The notes beneath the pieces were generated by a model that was not told the DNA's origin, searched no databases, and was given only the letters and a program-made list of their open reading frames with translations. From Candidatus Avidehalobacter gallistercoris (GTDB lineage Bacteria; Bacillota; Dehalobacteriia; UBA4068; UBA4997), in the NCBI GenBank assembly GCA_018715045.1, contig DVMH01000004.1, positions 1 to 49,265 on the forward strand: 49,265 bases of DNA. Reading direction: 5' to 3'. Below are positions 20,325-28,694 of this stretch, piece after piece. Position 1 is the first letter of the stretch; each line of letters starts with the position of its first letter. The translations under genes were made by a program, and so were the position numbers.

Positions 20325-21125
20325 TTATTGCTTTTCCGGCTGCAAAAAATTGTCCGCAATGGCCAGAAACTCTGGCAGAAACTCCAAAAAAGCAAAATGC
20401 GTGCCGCCTTTTTTCACAATAAGCGCCGCGTCCTGCATTTGTTTAGCCATCTTCTCGCCGTCGGAAAGCGGCGTAGCGGTATCGTTTTCACCCCAAAAAA
20501 GTATCGTCGGCACGGTCACCTTGGGCAGGTTAACCGTCTGATCCTCGTTCACTGTTTTCACAAACACTGCCCGCATAACCTCGCTGGCATTGCGGTAATC
20601 CTCCGAACCGCTTTTATTCCTGGCGTTTTGCAGCATCTTTTCCTTATGCACCGAGAGCCCCGGTAGAGAAAGCAGCTTTTTCGCCGTCTTATAGCTGTAC
20701 ACTTTAACGTAATAATCCAACCCCCGGTGCGGCGGTAACCCGGCGCACCCAGTGAGGATCATTTTATGCGGAATTTGCTGCGCCGCCAACCGCAGCGCCA
20801 AACGTCCACCGAACGAATGGGCTATGATAATGGGCGGCCTATCGCAGTTTGCCTTGATGAAAGCAGCCAGCATGGCGGCATAGTCGTTCGTATCCCACAC
20901 TGCTGGAGGTTCGGGGCTGATACCAAAGCCCGGCAAATCAAAATCGTATACAAGAAAATTGGGCATTAAATGGCGGAACACTGGCAGCATCGTCTCAGAC
21001 GAGCAGCCCCAGCCATGCAGCAGCAGCACCGGCCAACCTGCGCCTCCCACCAGATAGCAAACCTTTTGCAGAGCCTCCGCCTTATATATGAACTCTCCCA
21101 ATTTGGGGCCGGTCAAAGAAGTCAT
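20325..21125 (-). CDS. alpha/beta-hydrolase fold protein
   Basis: A 266-residue alpha/beta hydrolase with all three triad positions: the nucleophile elbow AHSFGG, an aspartate in GENDTATP and a histidine in GGTHFAF. The oxyanion-loop motif LLHGWGCSS is also present. There is no signal peptide, so it is probably cytoplasmic. Its substrate cannot be read from sequence. It is the first gene of a unit with the membrane MurF and Ddl (24-base gap), which hints at a role in precursor metabolism. The ATG is chosen over a TTG two codons upstream because AAAGGA sits nine bases before it. Confidence 0.85.
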   Translation of the reverse strand: MTSLTGPKLGEFIYKAEALQKVCYLVGGAGWPVLLLHGWGCSSETMLPVFRHLMPNFLVYDFDLPGFGISPEPPAVWDTNDYAAMLAAFIKANCDRPPIIIAHSFGGRLALRLAAQQIPHKMILTGCAGLPPHRGLDYYVKVYSYKTAKKLLSLPGLSVHKEKMLQNARNKSGSEDYRNASEVMRAVFVKTVNEDQTVNLPKVTVPTILFWGENDTATPLSDGEKMAKQMQDAALIVKKGGTHFAFLEFLPEFLAIADNFLQPEKQ

Positions 21126-21205
21126 GGTCAATTGTCCTTTCAGCCGCCGCGGTTTTCCCGCACCAGTTTCTACTTATACGAGAATTGCAGCGTAAACCAG
21201 TTTTT

Positions 21206-21234
21206 ATTATATACAAACTTCAGCGGCTTTGCAA
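21206..21234 (-). promoter_or_regulatory. promoter of the hydrolase-murF-ddl-dprA-topA-trmFO unit
   Basis: On the minus strand, -35 TTGCAA (21229-21234) and a perfect -10 TATAAT (21206-21211) are separated by 17 bases. It lies between a terminator and the alpha/beta-hydrolase gene, giving a leader of about 75 bases. This is one of the best promoter matches in the window. Confidence 0.75.
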
Positions 21235-21301
21235 CCATCTGCCCCAAAATATTATGCGGCAGCAAAACGTTTCAGCAGCAAAATTTACTATAAGACACAG
21301 A

Positions 21302-21327
21302 AAAGCCCGGCGTTGCTGCCGGGCTTT
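21302..21327 (-). terminator. intrinsic terminator downstream of the polysaccharide deacetylase
   Basis: A perfect 10-bp stem (21302-21311 with 21318-21327) with a 6-base loop lies 20 bases after the deacetylase stop. On the minus strand it is followed by a short T run. It separates the unit that starts with the electron-transfer complex from the murF unit. Confidence 0.75.
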
Positions 21328-21347
21328 CATCGCGATAAGCAAAATTT

Positions 21348-22334
21348 TTATTCCGTCTTAGAGGGATCAGCGGCAGCTTTAACGTCGCTGCCGGCATAAA
21401 CCAGCTCGCTGACGGTGACCACCTCGTAGTTTTGCTCAGCCAGAGCCTCGAGAATACGAGGCAAAGCCTCCAAAGTGTATTCACCGTTTTCGTGCATCAA
21501 AATAATATCGCCAGGCTTCACGACGTTCATGACAGAATTATACACCGCGTCAGCGGACTTAGCACGCCAGTCCTCGGTATCCAGCGACCATAGCACAGAT
21601 ATCATGTTTTGGCCGGTAATATCCTGCTTCACATCATCATTCAACGCTCCATAAGGCGCACGGAACAGATAAGGCGCCGAGCCCACCGCGTCGATAAACG
21701 CCTTGGCCACTCGGGCAAAATCAGCCGCCCGATCCTCGGCAGAAAGCGTGGTCTGCTTGGCATGAAACCATGAATGGCTGCCCAGCTCGCACCCGGCGGC
21801 CAGAACCTGCTGCGCCAGCTCAGGATTGTTCTCCACATAACGCCCCAGCGCAAAGAATGTCGCCCGCGCGTCATGCTCCTGCAAAATCTCCAGAATTTTG
21901 GGCGTTTTGGCCTTAAAAAGACCATCGTCAAACGTCAGCGCCACCATTCTGCCTGCCGAGCGGTTGGAGAACACCGAACCGCGCCGCACACAGCTGAGAG
22001 TATATTCCTGCAGTGCCGCCCCTTGCACATAAACTCGTGCAGCCTCGGCGTTGCTGGTGATATTCTGGCGCTCAAAAAGCTCGTATTGTTCCGGCACTAC
22101 CTGAAAATTCTCGTCCAGTTTAGGACGCACTATGTATGTTTCCTCATAGATATCAAGCGCCATTTTGGTGAGGTCAGGCGCAGTCCATGTTTTGGACGGC
22201 CTATACGAGGAACTGGCATTTTCATCCATTTCCGCCGCAGTATTGAGCGAACATCCCGCAAAAAGTACGGCCAGCAGCAATAAAGTCAGTAGCCGGGCTG
22301 CCGCACCCGGCGTTATTTTCTGATTGATAAGCAT
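21348..22334 (-). CDS. polysaccharide deacetylase (NodB domain) lipoprotein
   Basis: A secreted, lipid-anchored NodB-type deacetylase, 328 residues from the chosen start. The N terminus has a hydrophobic segment ending in LFAGC, a lipobox. After a variable region the NodB domain (about 135-310) keeps all motifs: MVALTFDDG, GSHSWFH (metal histidines), FRAPYG, SLDTEDW and ILMHENG. It probably removes acetyl groups from peptidoglycan or another surface glycan, with substrate unknown. The ATG at 22334 follows a GAGGG Shine-Dalgarno sequence. A terminator lies just downstream. It is the intact counterpart of the degenerate NodB protein at 3310-4050. Confidence 0.9.
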   Translation of the reverse strand: MLINQKITPGAAARLLTLLLLAVLFAGCSLNTAAEMDENASSSYRPSKTWTAPDLTKMALDIYEETYIVRPKLDENFQVVPEQYELFERQNITSNAEAARVYVQGAALQEYTLSCVRRGSVFSNRSAGRMVALTFDDGLFKAKTPKILEILQEHDARATFFALGRYVENNPELAQQVLAAGCELGSHSWFHAKQTTLSAEDRAADFARVAKAFIDAVGSAPYLFRAPYGALNDDVKQDITGQNMISVLWSLDTEDWRAKSADAVYNSVMNVVKPGDIILMHENGEYTLEALPRILEALAEQNYEVVTVSELVYAGSDVKAAADPSKTE

Positions 22335-22393
22335 AATTTCCCTCAAAAGAATTCCCACAACTATTGTCCTGTCACTAATCTATTAAGCCCGTG

Positions 22394-23944
22394 CTATTTA
22401 TATGCCGCAAACTGTTCCAGCCCGCGATACTGCACGGCCTCGGCCAAATGCGCCGCCTCTATTTGCTCCGCCCGCGCCAAATCAGCAATCGTCCGCGCCA
22501 CTTTCAGCAGACGGTCATGCCCGCGAGCGGAAAGTTGCAGCTGACGGAACACCTGCGCCAGCAGCCCCCTGGCCTCCGCCGTCAACTGACAGAATTTTTC
22601 CAGCTGAGTATGACTCATGTCAGCATTAGCAAAAATGTTTTCACCGGCAAAACGCTCCAGCTGAATTTGCCGCGCCATCATTACTCGCTTTTTGATCTCC
22701 GCCGACGTTTCTGGACGCTCGTCATCTGCCAGGTCAGCAAACTCCACCCGCTGCACATTAACTTGCATATCAATTCTATCCAGCAGCGGACCGGAAACCC
22801 TCCCCAGATAACGCGAAACCTGATACGGCGTACAGGTGCATTGCTTCAAAGGGTCGCCCAGAAAACCGCAGGGGCAAGGGTTCATCGCAGCCACCAACTG
22901 AAAAGACGCGTCATAATCCTGCCGCCCCTGCACGCGCGAAACGGTGACCACCTTATCCTCCAGCGGCTGGCGCAGCGCTTCACGCACATCTCGCGAAAAC
23001 TCCGGCAGTTCGTCCAGAAAAAGCACGCCGTTATGCGCCAGGCTGACTTCACCAGGGCGCGGCACCCGCCCGCCGCCAATTACGCTCTGCGGGCTGGCCG
23101 TATGGTGCGGTGCACGGAAAGGACGCGTAACTATCAGCGGCGAATGTTCGGGCAGCAGGCCGCAAATGCTGTAAATGCGCGTAACTTCCAGGCTTTCGGC
23201 CAGCGTCAAATCCGGCAGAATACCAGGCAATCGCCGCGCCAGCATCGTTTTGCCGCTACCTGGCGCCCCCACCATCAGCAGATTATGCCGCCCTGCTGCT
23301 GCAATTTCCATCGCCCGCTTCGTCGCCTGCTGCCCCTTAACATCGGCCATATCCAGCGAGCCCGCACCCTGATTTTGCGACTGGTCAAAAAGTGACGCTG
23401 CGTCCACTACGGTCGGCTCGATATACTTCTCACCCTGCCAGAACTTCACAAACTGCGCGAGATTCTCAATACCAAACACCCGCGTCTGGCCGAGAAGCGC
23501 ACCCTCCTTGGCGTTGGCAACGGGCAGCAGCAAGTCGCTTATCCCCTTATCCGGCAGAATATAGGTTATCGGCAACACGCCGTTGATGCTGCGAAGAGCG
23601 CCGTCCAGAGAAAGCTCGCCCAGAAAAACGGTTTTATCCAGCTGGGCATTGTTCGCAGCAAGCTGCCCAGTGGCCAACAATATACCGACGGCAATTGCAA
23701 AATCAAGGCTTGCGCCCTCTTTCTTCACGTTGGCTGGGGCAAGGTTCACCGTAATCCGCTGAAATGGAAACTCCAGACCGCTGTTTTTAAGCGCTGTCCG
23801 CACCCGCTCACGGCTTTCGCGCACGGCAGTGTCCGGCAGGCCGACAATTTCAAACGCGGGCATACCGCTTGATACGTCCACTTCAACCTGCACCATATAC
23901 GCCTCTGCACCTTGCAGAGAGCAGCTTTTCACAATCGCCAGCAT
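22394..23944 (-). CDS. comM: YifB/ComM family Mg-chelatase-like AAA+ ATPase
   Basis: A 516-residue protein with an N-terminal Lon-protease-like S5 fold (MLAIVKSCSLQGAEAYMVQVEVDVSSG), then a Mg-chelatase-type AAA+ domain. That domain has Walker A GAPGSGKTML and Walker B HNGVLFLDELPEF. The C-terminal domain has a cysteine pair (CPCG, then CTC) between the two halves. In naturally competent bacteria ComM is a helicase that promotes branch migration during transformation. Its role in Firmicutes is less studied. Co-occurrence with dprA fits DNA uptake or recombination. It follows the tautomerase gene after 23 bases. Confidence 0.92.
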   Translation of the reverse strand: MLAIVKSCSLQGAEAYMVQVEVDVSSGMPAFEIVGLPDTAVRESRERVRTALKNSGLEFPFQRITVNLAPANVKKEGASLDFAIAVGILLATGQLAANNAQLDKTVFLGELSLDGALRSINGVLPITYILPDKGISDLLLPVANAKEGALLGQTRVFGIENLAQFVKFWQGEKYIEPTVVDAASLFDQSQNQGAGSLDMADVKGQQATKRAMEIAAAGRHNLLMVGAPGSGKTMLARRLPGILPDLTLAESLEVTRIYSICGLLPEHSPLIVTRPFRAPHHTASPQSVIGGGRVPRPGEVSLAHNGVLFLDELPEFSRDVREALRQPLEDKVVTVSRVQGRQDYDASFQLVAAMNPCPCGFLGDPLKQCTCTPYQVSRYLGRVSGPLLDRIDMQVNVQRVEFADLADDERPETSAEIKKRVMMARQIQLERFAGENIFANADMSHTQLEKFCQLTAEARGLLAQVFRQLQLSARGHDRLLKVARTIADLARAEQIEAAHLAEAVQYRGLEQFAAYK

Positions 23945-23967
23945 AATTATCTCCCAAACCCAGTTTG

Positions 23968-24315
23968 TTAACGGCCAAGCAGTGTGCCTTTAGTACCCCA
24001 ATCGCTGAAGCAGGAAAAGGTCAGATTAACAGACTCCTCGTTAAGCCCCAGCACCTCAGCCACCGTTTTGAAAGCAGCTTCCGTAAAAATCTTCTTCTGT
24101 TCAAACGGAATGTCACCGGAAAAGCGCGCATCAATAAAGGCAAAATCGCCGCGCTCACCCCGGTAAAACATCGTCTGTCCAGCGGCAATTTCTACCATCA
24201 GCAACGCCTCTTTTTTGCCAGGGATCAGCTCCACCGCCCGTGCCAGCCCTGATTTCAGCGCAATTTGCTGCTCGGCAGAAACCGGCTTGCTGGTAGACAA
24301 TCTTATGTAAGGCAT
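23968..24315 (-). CDS. MIF-like tautomerase
   Basis: A 115-residue protein starting MPYIRLSTSKPV, so removal of Met exposes the N-terminal proline that is the general base in the tautomerase superfamily. Length and layout (two beta-alpha-beta units, ending NLTFSCFSDWGTKGTLL) fit the macrophage-migration-inhibitory-factor branch rather than the 60-residue 4-oxalocrotonate tautomerases. The start at 24315 is supported by GAGAGGTG upstream; an earlier start would bury the proline. The physiological substrate is unknown. It lies between ispA and comM. Confidence 0.75.
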   Translation of the reverse strand: MPYIRLSTSKPVSAEQQIALKSGLARAVELIPGKKEALLMVEIAAGQTMFYRGERGDFAFIDARFSGDIPFEQKKIFTEAAFKTVAEVLGLNEESVNLTFSCFSDWGTKGTLLGR

Positions 24316-24326
24316 GAAATCACCTC

Positions 24327-25244
24327 TCAACAGTCGCGTTTCAGGCAATACGCAGCGATCCCCCGCAAAAGTTCGCCCGCATCTCCCAAAGGTTCCAACG
24401 TTTTCATCGCCTGGCAGGTAGCTGCGTCCGCTTCCTGCAAAGCGCCATTTAAGCCCATAAGCGAAACGTAAGTCACCTTACCGTTAGTGATATCGCTGCC
24501 AGTAGGCTTCCCAAGTTTCGCCGCATCACCAGTCACATCCAGGATATCATCGGTTATCTGAAACGCCATACCAAATTGATAACCAAACAACTCTAATATC
24601 ACGCGTTCCTCCTCGTCCACCCCGGCCAAAATACCGCCCGTCACTACCGCCGCCGCCAAAAGCGCCCCGGTTTTTGCCATGTGTATGTTGCGTAAGGCTG
24701 CAAGACTGAGTTTTTGGCCTTCCGCCGCCAGATCCAATGCCTGGCCGCTGACCATTCCGCCCAAGCCCGCCTGCCAGGCAAAATACCGCGCCGCCTGCCG
24801 CAGTAATTCCGGCTTGCCCGGCGACGCCAGCAGGCAGCAGAAACAGTGCGTCAGCAGAGCGTCACCCGCCAGAATAGCCGTACCCTCGTCAAACTGTTTG
24901 TGACAGCTTGGCTGGCCGCGCCGCATATCGTCGTCGTCCATAGCGGGCAGATCGTCATGAATCAACGAATAGGTGTGCAGCATTTCAATGCCCGCCGCAA
25001 ACGACAGATAAGACTTTGTCTCCTCCTCCGTCTTACCACCAAGACTCTCCAACGCCGCCAGAAACAGCAGTGGACGCAAACGTTTGCCTCCGGCCATCAG
25101 ACTGTACCTTATAGCAGCCAGCAGACGCTCAACACCTGTGCCGCTGGGCATATTTTGGCTCGCCGTGGCCAAAGCTTTCTCCAGCGCCTCTTCTACCCAA
25201 ATCCGACGTGATGTCAAATACTCAGCAACCTGCATTTCGTTCAT
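24327..25244 (-). CDS. ispA: short-chain polyprenyl diphosphate synthase (farnesyl diphosphate synthase type)
   Basis: Head-to-tail condensation of isopentenyl diphosphate with allylic diphosphates, giving geranyl and farnesyl diphosphate for undecaprenyl carriers and quinones. The first aspartate-rich motif is LIHDDLPAMDDDDMRRG near residue 90 and the second is FQITDDILDVTGD. GKRLRPLLFLAA provides substrate-binding basic residues. The protein has 305 residues from the ATG at 25244, which follows AAGGAAG; a GTG three codons earlier is less likely. It begins 16 bases after the preceding oxidoreductase gene and is probably co-transcribed with it. The xseA-xseB and dxs neighbours seen elsewhere are absent. 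Confidence 0.94.
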   Translation of the reverse strand: MNEMQVAEYLTSRRIWVEEALEKALATASQNMPSGTGVERLLAAIRYSLMAGGKRLRPLLFLAALESLGGKTEEETKSYLSFAAGIEMLHTYSLIHDDLPAMDDDDMRRGQPSCHKQFDEGTAILAGDALLTHCFCCLLASPGKPELLRQAARYFAWQAGLGGMVSGQALDLAAEGQKLSLAALRNIHMAKTGALLAAAVVTGGILAGVDEEERVILELFGYQFGMAFQITDDILDVTGDAAKLGKPTGSDITNGKVTYVSLMGLNGALQEADAATCQAMKTLEPLGDAGELLRGIAAYCLKRDC

Positions 25245-25260
25245 CAGCCGCACTTCCTTT

Positions 25261-28200
25261 TTATCTGTTCATCTGCCGCCATGATTTCTGTGAGGTGCTT
25301 TCGTTTTCAAACTCACGGTAAACAGCCGCACCTGGTGCAGCCAAGACGGCTTCTGTAAACTTCCGGCTTGCGACACTGTTGGCACAGCCACACAAAGCGT
25401 CCGCATAGGCAGGAATTTTTTCCGCCAGAGCACGGCGCAGCGTCTGCAAATCAGCAAACGGCTGCTCACGCCCCACGGCAGCAACAAAGGCGGCAAAAAG
25501 CTGCCAGTTCTCCTGCCCGTTATAAGGACGAATCGCTGCCTGCACCTGCTGCATACGTCCCTCAAAGTTCACATAGCTGCCCGTTACCGCACCAAAGCCG
25601 GAAAGAGGCAGTAAAACTTTGGCGTAGGGGTAAGCGCGGCCATAGTTCGCATCAGCCTCAAAGATGAAATCCACGTTCTCCGCTACCAGCGCAGGCAGAT
25701 CAATGCCAAACAGCAGTACAGCCTTAAGTTTGCCAGCCTCAATATCATCATAAAGCATGTGCAGATCACGGGTTATACCCAAATCAGCCGTAACGCGGCT
25801 GTTCACGTTGGCCAAAAGCTGCAGGACGGGTAAATTCAACACCGCCGCCAGCTTAAACAGCGCTTGCAGCGCAGGAGCTGCAAGTCTGCTTGCATCAAAT
25901 ACCAACAGCGGTTTTTCAGCCTGCTTCAGAGCCGCGATGATTGAAGCCGCCCGCGCCTTGATATCATCAGCCACAGGAGCGTCAGCGTCCGCCAACGCTA
26001 TCAGCAAATCAACCTTGCCATCCAACGAAAAACACTCGGCAGCAGATTCCGCCAACTTGCCAGCCTTATCAGCCAGCAGCAGCAACTTATGCCCTGCCAC
26101 TGCCGCTTTAGTCAGACGCGACCCCACCAGCGGATAGAGCGCCGGCAAATCATTGCCCACTGCCAGCACTACGTCCGCAGTTTCTGTATCTTCAACCCGT
26201 GCGGTGGAACAGCCAAAACTGCCAGCCATCGCATTCGGTGCGTAAATATTTTCGGTGCCGATAGCGTTTTCCGCCAGATAATGCGCCAGGAACATTTCTT
26301 CCGCCGTCAGTTGATCACCAATAGCCACGCCGATAACGTCACTGCCCAGGCTCTCGCGCAAGGAATTGACCGCCGCAGCCGCAGCTGTCACTGCACGCTC
26401 CGCCGGAACCTCGCACATACCCTCGCCGAAATCCACGCCTGCGGTGGGTTGGCCAGTGGCCGTCATCGCGTGGGGGTAGGCAAACCGCCCCGCCTTGCAA
26501 AGGCGGCTTCCCGCCTCCGGCACCACTTTGGCCACAAAATCGCCCTTATGACAAATTTCCAGCTGACAGCCCTCGCCGCAGAAACTGCAAATACCAGCCG
26601 TTTTGACTGTATTAAGAGGCACAGGCTTCAGCCACGGCTGACGCTCCTGCAACGCCCCTGTGGGGCATACGGCAACGCACTGGCCGCAGCTTTGACAACG
26701 GCTGTTATCCAGAGGCAGGTTAAAATCAGCGCTGACCACGGTATCGAAGCCACGGCCATAAAGCCCCAGCGTATTCACCCCGCTCACTTCCTCACAGGCG
26801 CGAACGCAGTTGCCGCAAAGAATACACTTGTTTGGGTCTCGCGTAATGAACGGATGACTCAAGTCCTTGGGATGCTCGGCAATCTCACCGGCAAATTTTT
26901 CCGGCTGCACATCATATTGCCGCGCATAATGCAACAGCTTGCACTCAAACACATCGCCGCAGCCGCACTCAAGGCACCGGCTGGCCTCATACATCGCCTC
27001 GTCCTGCGTATAACCCTTGGCCACCTCAGTGAAGCTGCTTTTGCGGTATTCCGGATGCAGATAACTGATGGAAACACGGTTAATACGCGTCTTTTGGGCA
27101 AATTCCTCCGGAGCCGGCTCACCATTGGTACAGTAATACGGTTTTGTTTGCGGCTGCATTTCGCCGCGCAGATATTCGTCAATTACTTTGGCGCACTCCT
27201 TGGCATGAGCTACCGCCTGAATGGCGATACCCGGGCCGTCGTTAATGGCGTCGCCGCCCGCGAACACACCGGGAATAGAGGTGGCGTAAGTGCCCTCCTC
27301 GGCCTTAATTGTGTGCCAGTCAGTATACTTAAGGGCCGCCGTCTGTTCGCCTAAATCCAGAGGCAGAACTTTCTGACCGATAGCCGCGATGACCATATCC
27401 ACCGGGAGAATTTCCACTGCGCCCTCGATTGGCACGGGGCGGCGCCGGCCGGAAGCATCAGGCTGCCCCAGCTCCATTTGCTGCAATTCAATACCCGTAA
27501 CATGGCCGTCTTCGCCGACAATTCGAGTGGGCGCGACCAGAAATTTGAACTGCACGCCCTCTTCTTTAGCCTCACGGATCTCGGTAAACTCCGCAGGCAT
27601 TTCAGCTTCTGTCCGGCGGTAGATAATATAAACCTCGCTTGCCCCCAGACGCACGGCGGTGCGGCAGGCATCCATCGCGGTGTTGCCGCCGCCAACCACG
27701 GCCACCCGGCCGCCCAAGCTCTTCAGACGCTCCAACGCAACATTACCGAGGAAGTCGATACCGCCAACTACGCCCGCCAGTTCCTCGCCTGGACAGTTAA
27801 GCGCCGCGCTCTGCCATGCCCCGGTAGCAAGATAAACGGCATCATATTCGCGCTGCAAATCAGAAAAAACAAGGTTTGTTCCCAACTTCTGCCCAGTGCG
27901 TATCTCCACGCCCAGCTTCTTAATTAAATCAATTTCCAAATCGAGAATATTTTTGGGCAGACGATATTCCGGTATGCCATAGCGCAGCATACCGCCTGCC
28001 TGCGGCATCATCTCAAAGATAACGGCATGATGGCCTGAGAGTTCCAGAAAATATGCTAACGTGAGCCCCGCCGGGCCGCCGCCAATAACGGCAACCTTTT
28101 TCCCGGTCGCCGCTTTTTTTTGCGGCAGATAAGGCTCCTTTTGATTCAGGTCGATATCGGCCACATACTGCTTCAGCCGCGCAATGTTGATAGGATGCTC

Positions 28201-28680
28201 TACCTTGGCGCGGCGGCAGGCCGTCTCGCAGGGATGAGGGCAGACGCGCCCCAGTGACGCTGGTATCGGATAATATTCCTTAATTAATTGCAGCGCTTCC
28301 TCAAAGCGGTTGTTAGCAATCAGCCCCACATAGCCCTGGCAGTCGCTGCCGGCGGGGCAGGCCAGCTGACAAGGGGCAACACAATCGCCCTTGTGGTTGG
28401 AAAGCAGCAGTTCCAAAGCCATCTGGCGGGCACGGCGCACCTCCGGCGTATTGGTGTGAATAACCTGACCGTCCGCCGCCTCAGTGGCACAGGCACGGCA
28501 CAACCTGGCTGAACCCTCTATAGCAACCACACAAAGGCCGCAGGCTCCGTAGGGCTCCAGGCTCTCGTCGTAGCACAGCGTGGGAATTTCTATGTTATAG
28601 CGGCGAGCAATGCTCAGAATCGTCTCGCCTGTTTTGGCGCAGAGCTTTCGCCCGTCTATCGTTATATTAATTTCCGTCAT
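25261..28680 (-). CDS. NuoG-like iron-sulfur protein with fused GltD/NfnB-type flavoprotein module (StnC-like)
   Basis: A modular electron-transfer subunit of about 1139 residues, cytoplasmic. Residues given count from a GTG three codons upstream. The order is: N-terminal [2Fe-2S] domain with Cys at about 39-64; GltD-type Cys cluster (about 103-158); FAD fold with GGGPAGLTLAY near 203; NAD(P) fold with GGGNTAMD near 333; two [4Fe-4S] ferredoxin clusters (about 622-675); and a molybdopterin-type Fe4S4 motif (CSFCGEGCQLEIC, about 701) leading a NuoG-like domain. No catalytic Cys or selenocysteine of formate dehydrogenase is visible, so a true formate dehydrogenase is unlikely. With the NuoE and NuoF homologs upstream this matches the Stn-type transhydrogenase known from Sporomusa. 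The start at 28680 follows GAGGTG. Confidence 0.8.
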   Translation of the reverse strand: MTEINITIDGRKLCAKTGETILSIARRYNIEIPTLCYDESLEPYGACGLCVVAIEGSARLCRACATEAADGQVIHTNTPEVRRARQMALELLLSNHKGDCVAPCQLACPAGSDCQGYVGLIANNRFEEALQLIKEYYPIPASLGRVCPHPCETACRRAKVEHPINIARLKQYVADIDLNQKEPYLPQKKAATGKKVAVIGGGPAGLTLAYFLELSGHHAVIFEMMPQAGGMLRYGIPEYRLPKNILDLEIDLIKKLGVEIRTGQKLGTNLVFSDLQREYDAVYLATGAWQSAALNCPGEELAGVVGGIDFLGNVALERLKSLGGRVAVVGGGNTAMDACRTAVRLGASEVYIIYRRTEAEMPAEFTEIREAKEEGVQFKFLVAPTRIVGEDGHVTGIELQQMELGQPDASGRRRPVPIEGAVEILPVDMVIAAIGQKVLPLDLGEQTAALKYTDWHTIKAEEGTYATSIPGVFAGGDAINDGPGIAIQAVAHAKECAKVIDEYLRGEMQPQTKPYYCTNGEPAPEEFAQKTRINRVSISYLHPEYRKSSFTEVAKGYTQDEAMYEASRCLECGCGDVFECKLLHYARQYDVQPEKFAGEIAEHPKDLSHPFITRDPNKCILCGNCVRACEEVSGVNTLGLYGRGFDTVVSADFNLPLDNSRCQSCGQCVAVCPTGALQERQPWLKPVPLNTVKTAGICSFCGEGCQLEICHKGDFVAKVVPEAGSRLCKAGRFAYPHAMTATGQPTAGVDFGEGMCEVPAERAVTAAAAAVNSLRESLGSDVIGVAIGDQLTAEEMFLAHYLAENAIGTENIYAPNAMAGSFGCSTARVEDTETADVVLAVGNDLPALYPLVGSRLTKAAVAGHKLLLLADKAGKLAESAAECFSLDGKVDLLIALADADAPVADDIKARAASIIAALKQAEKPLLVFDASRLAAPALQALFKLAAVLNLPVLQLLANVNSRVTADLGITRDLHMLYDDIEAGKLKAVLLFGIDLPALVAENVDFIFEADANYGRAYPYAKVLLPLSGFGAVTGSYVNFEGRMQQVQAAIRPYNGQENWQLFAAFVAAVGREQPFADLQTLRRALAEKIPAYADALCGCANSVASRKFTEAVLAAPGAAVYREFENESTSQKSWRQMNR

Positions 28681-28694
28681 TTTGCGCACCTCGC

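Noticed and set aside
25261-28680. Reading the large NuoG-like protein as a formate dehydrogenase alpha subunit.
   Set aside because: The Fe4S4 motif is present, but the catalytic Cys or selenocysteine region and the full-length molybdopterin domains are not visible. The inserted GltD-type module points to a transhydrogenase instead.
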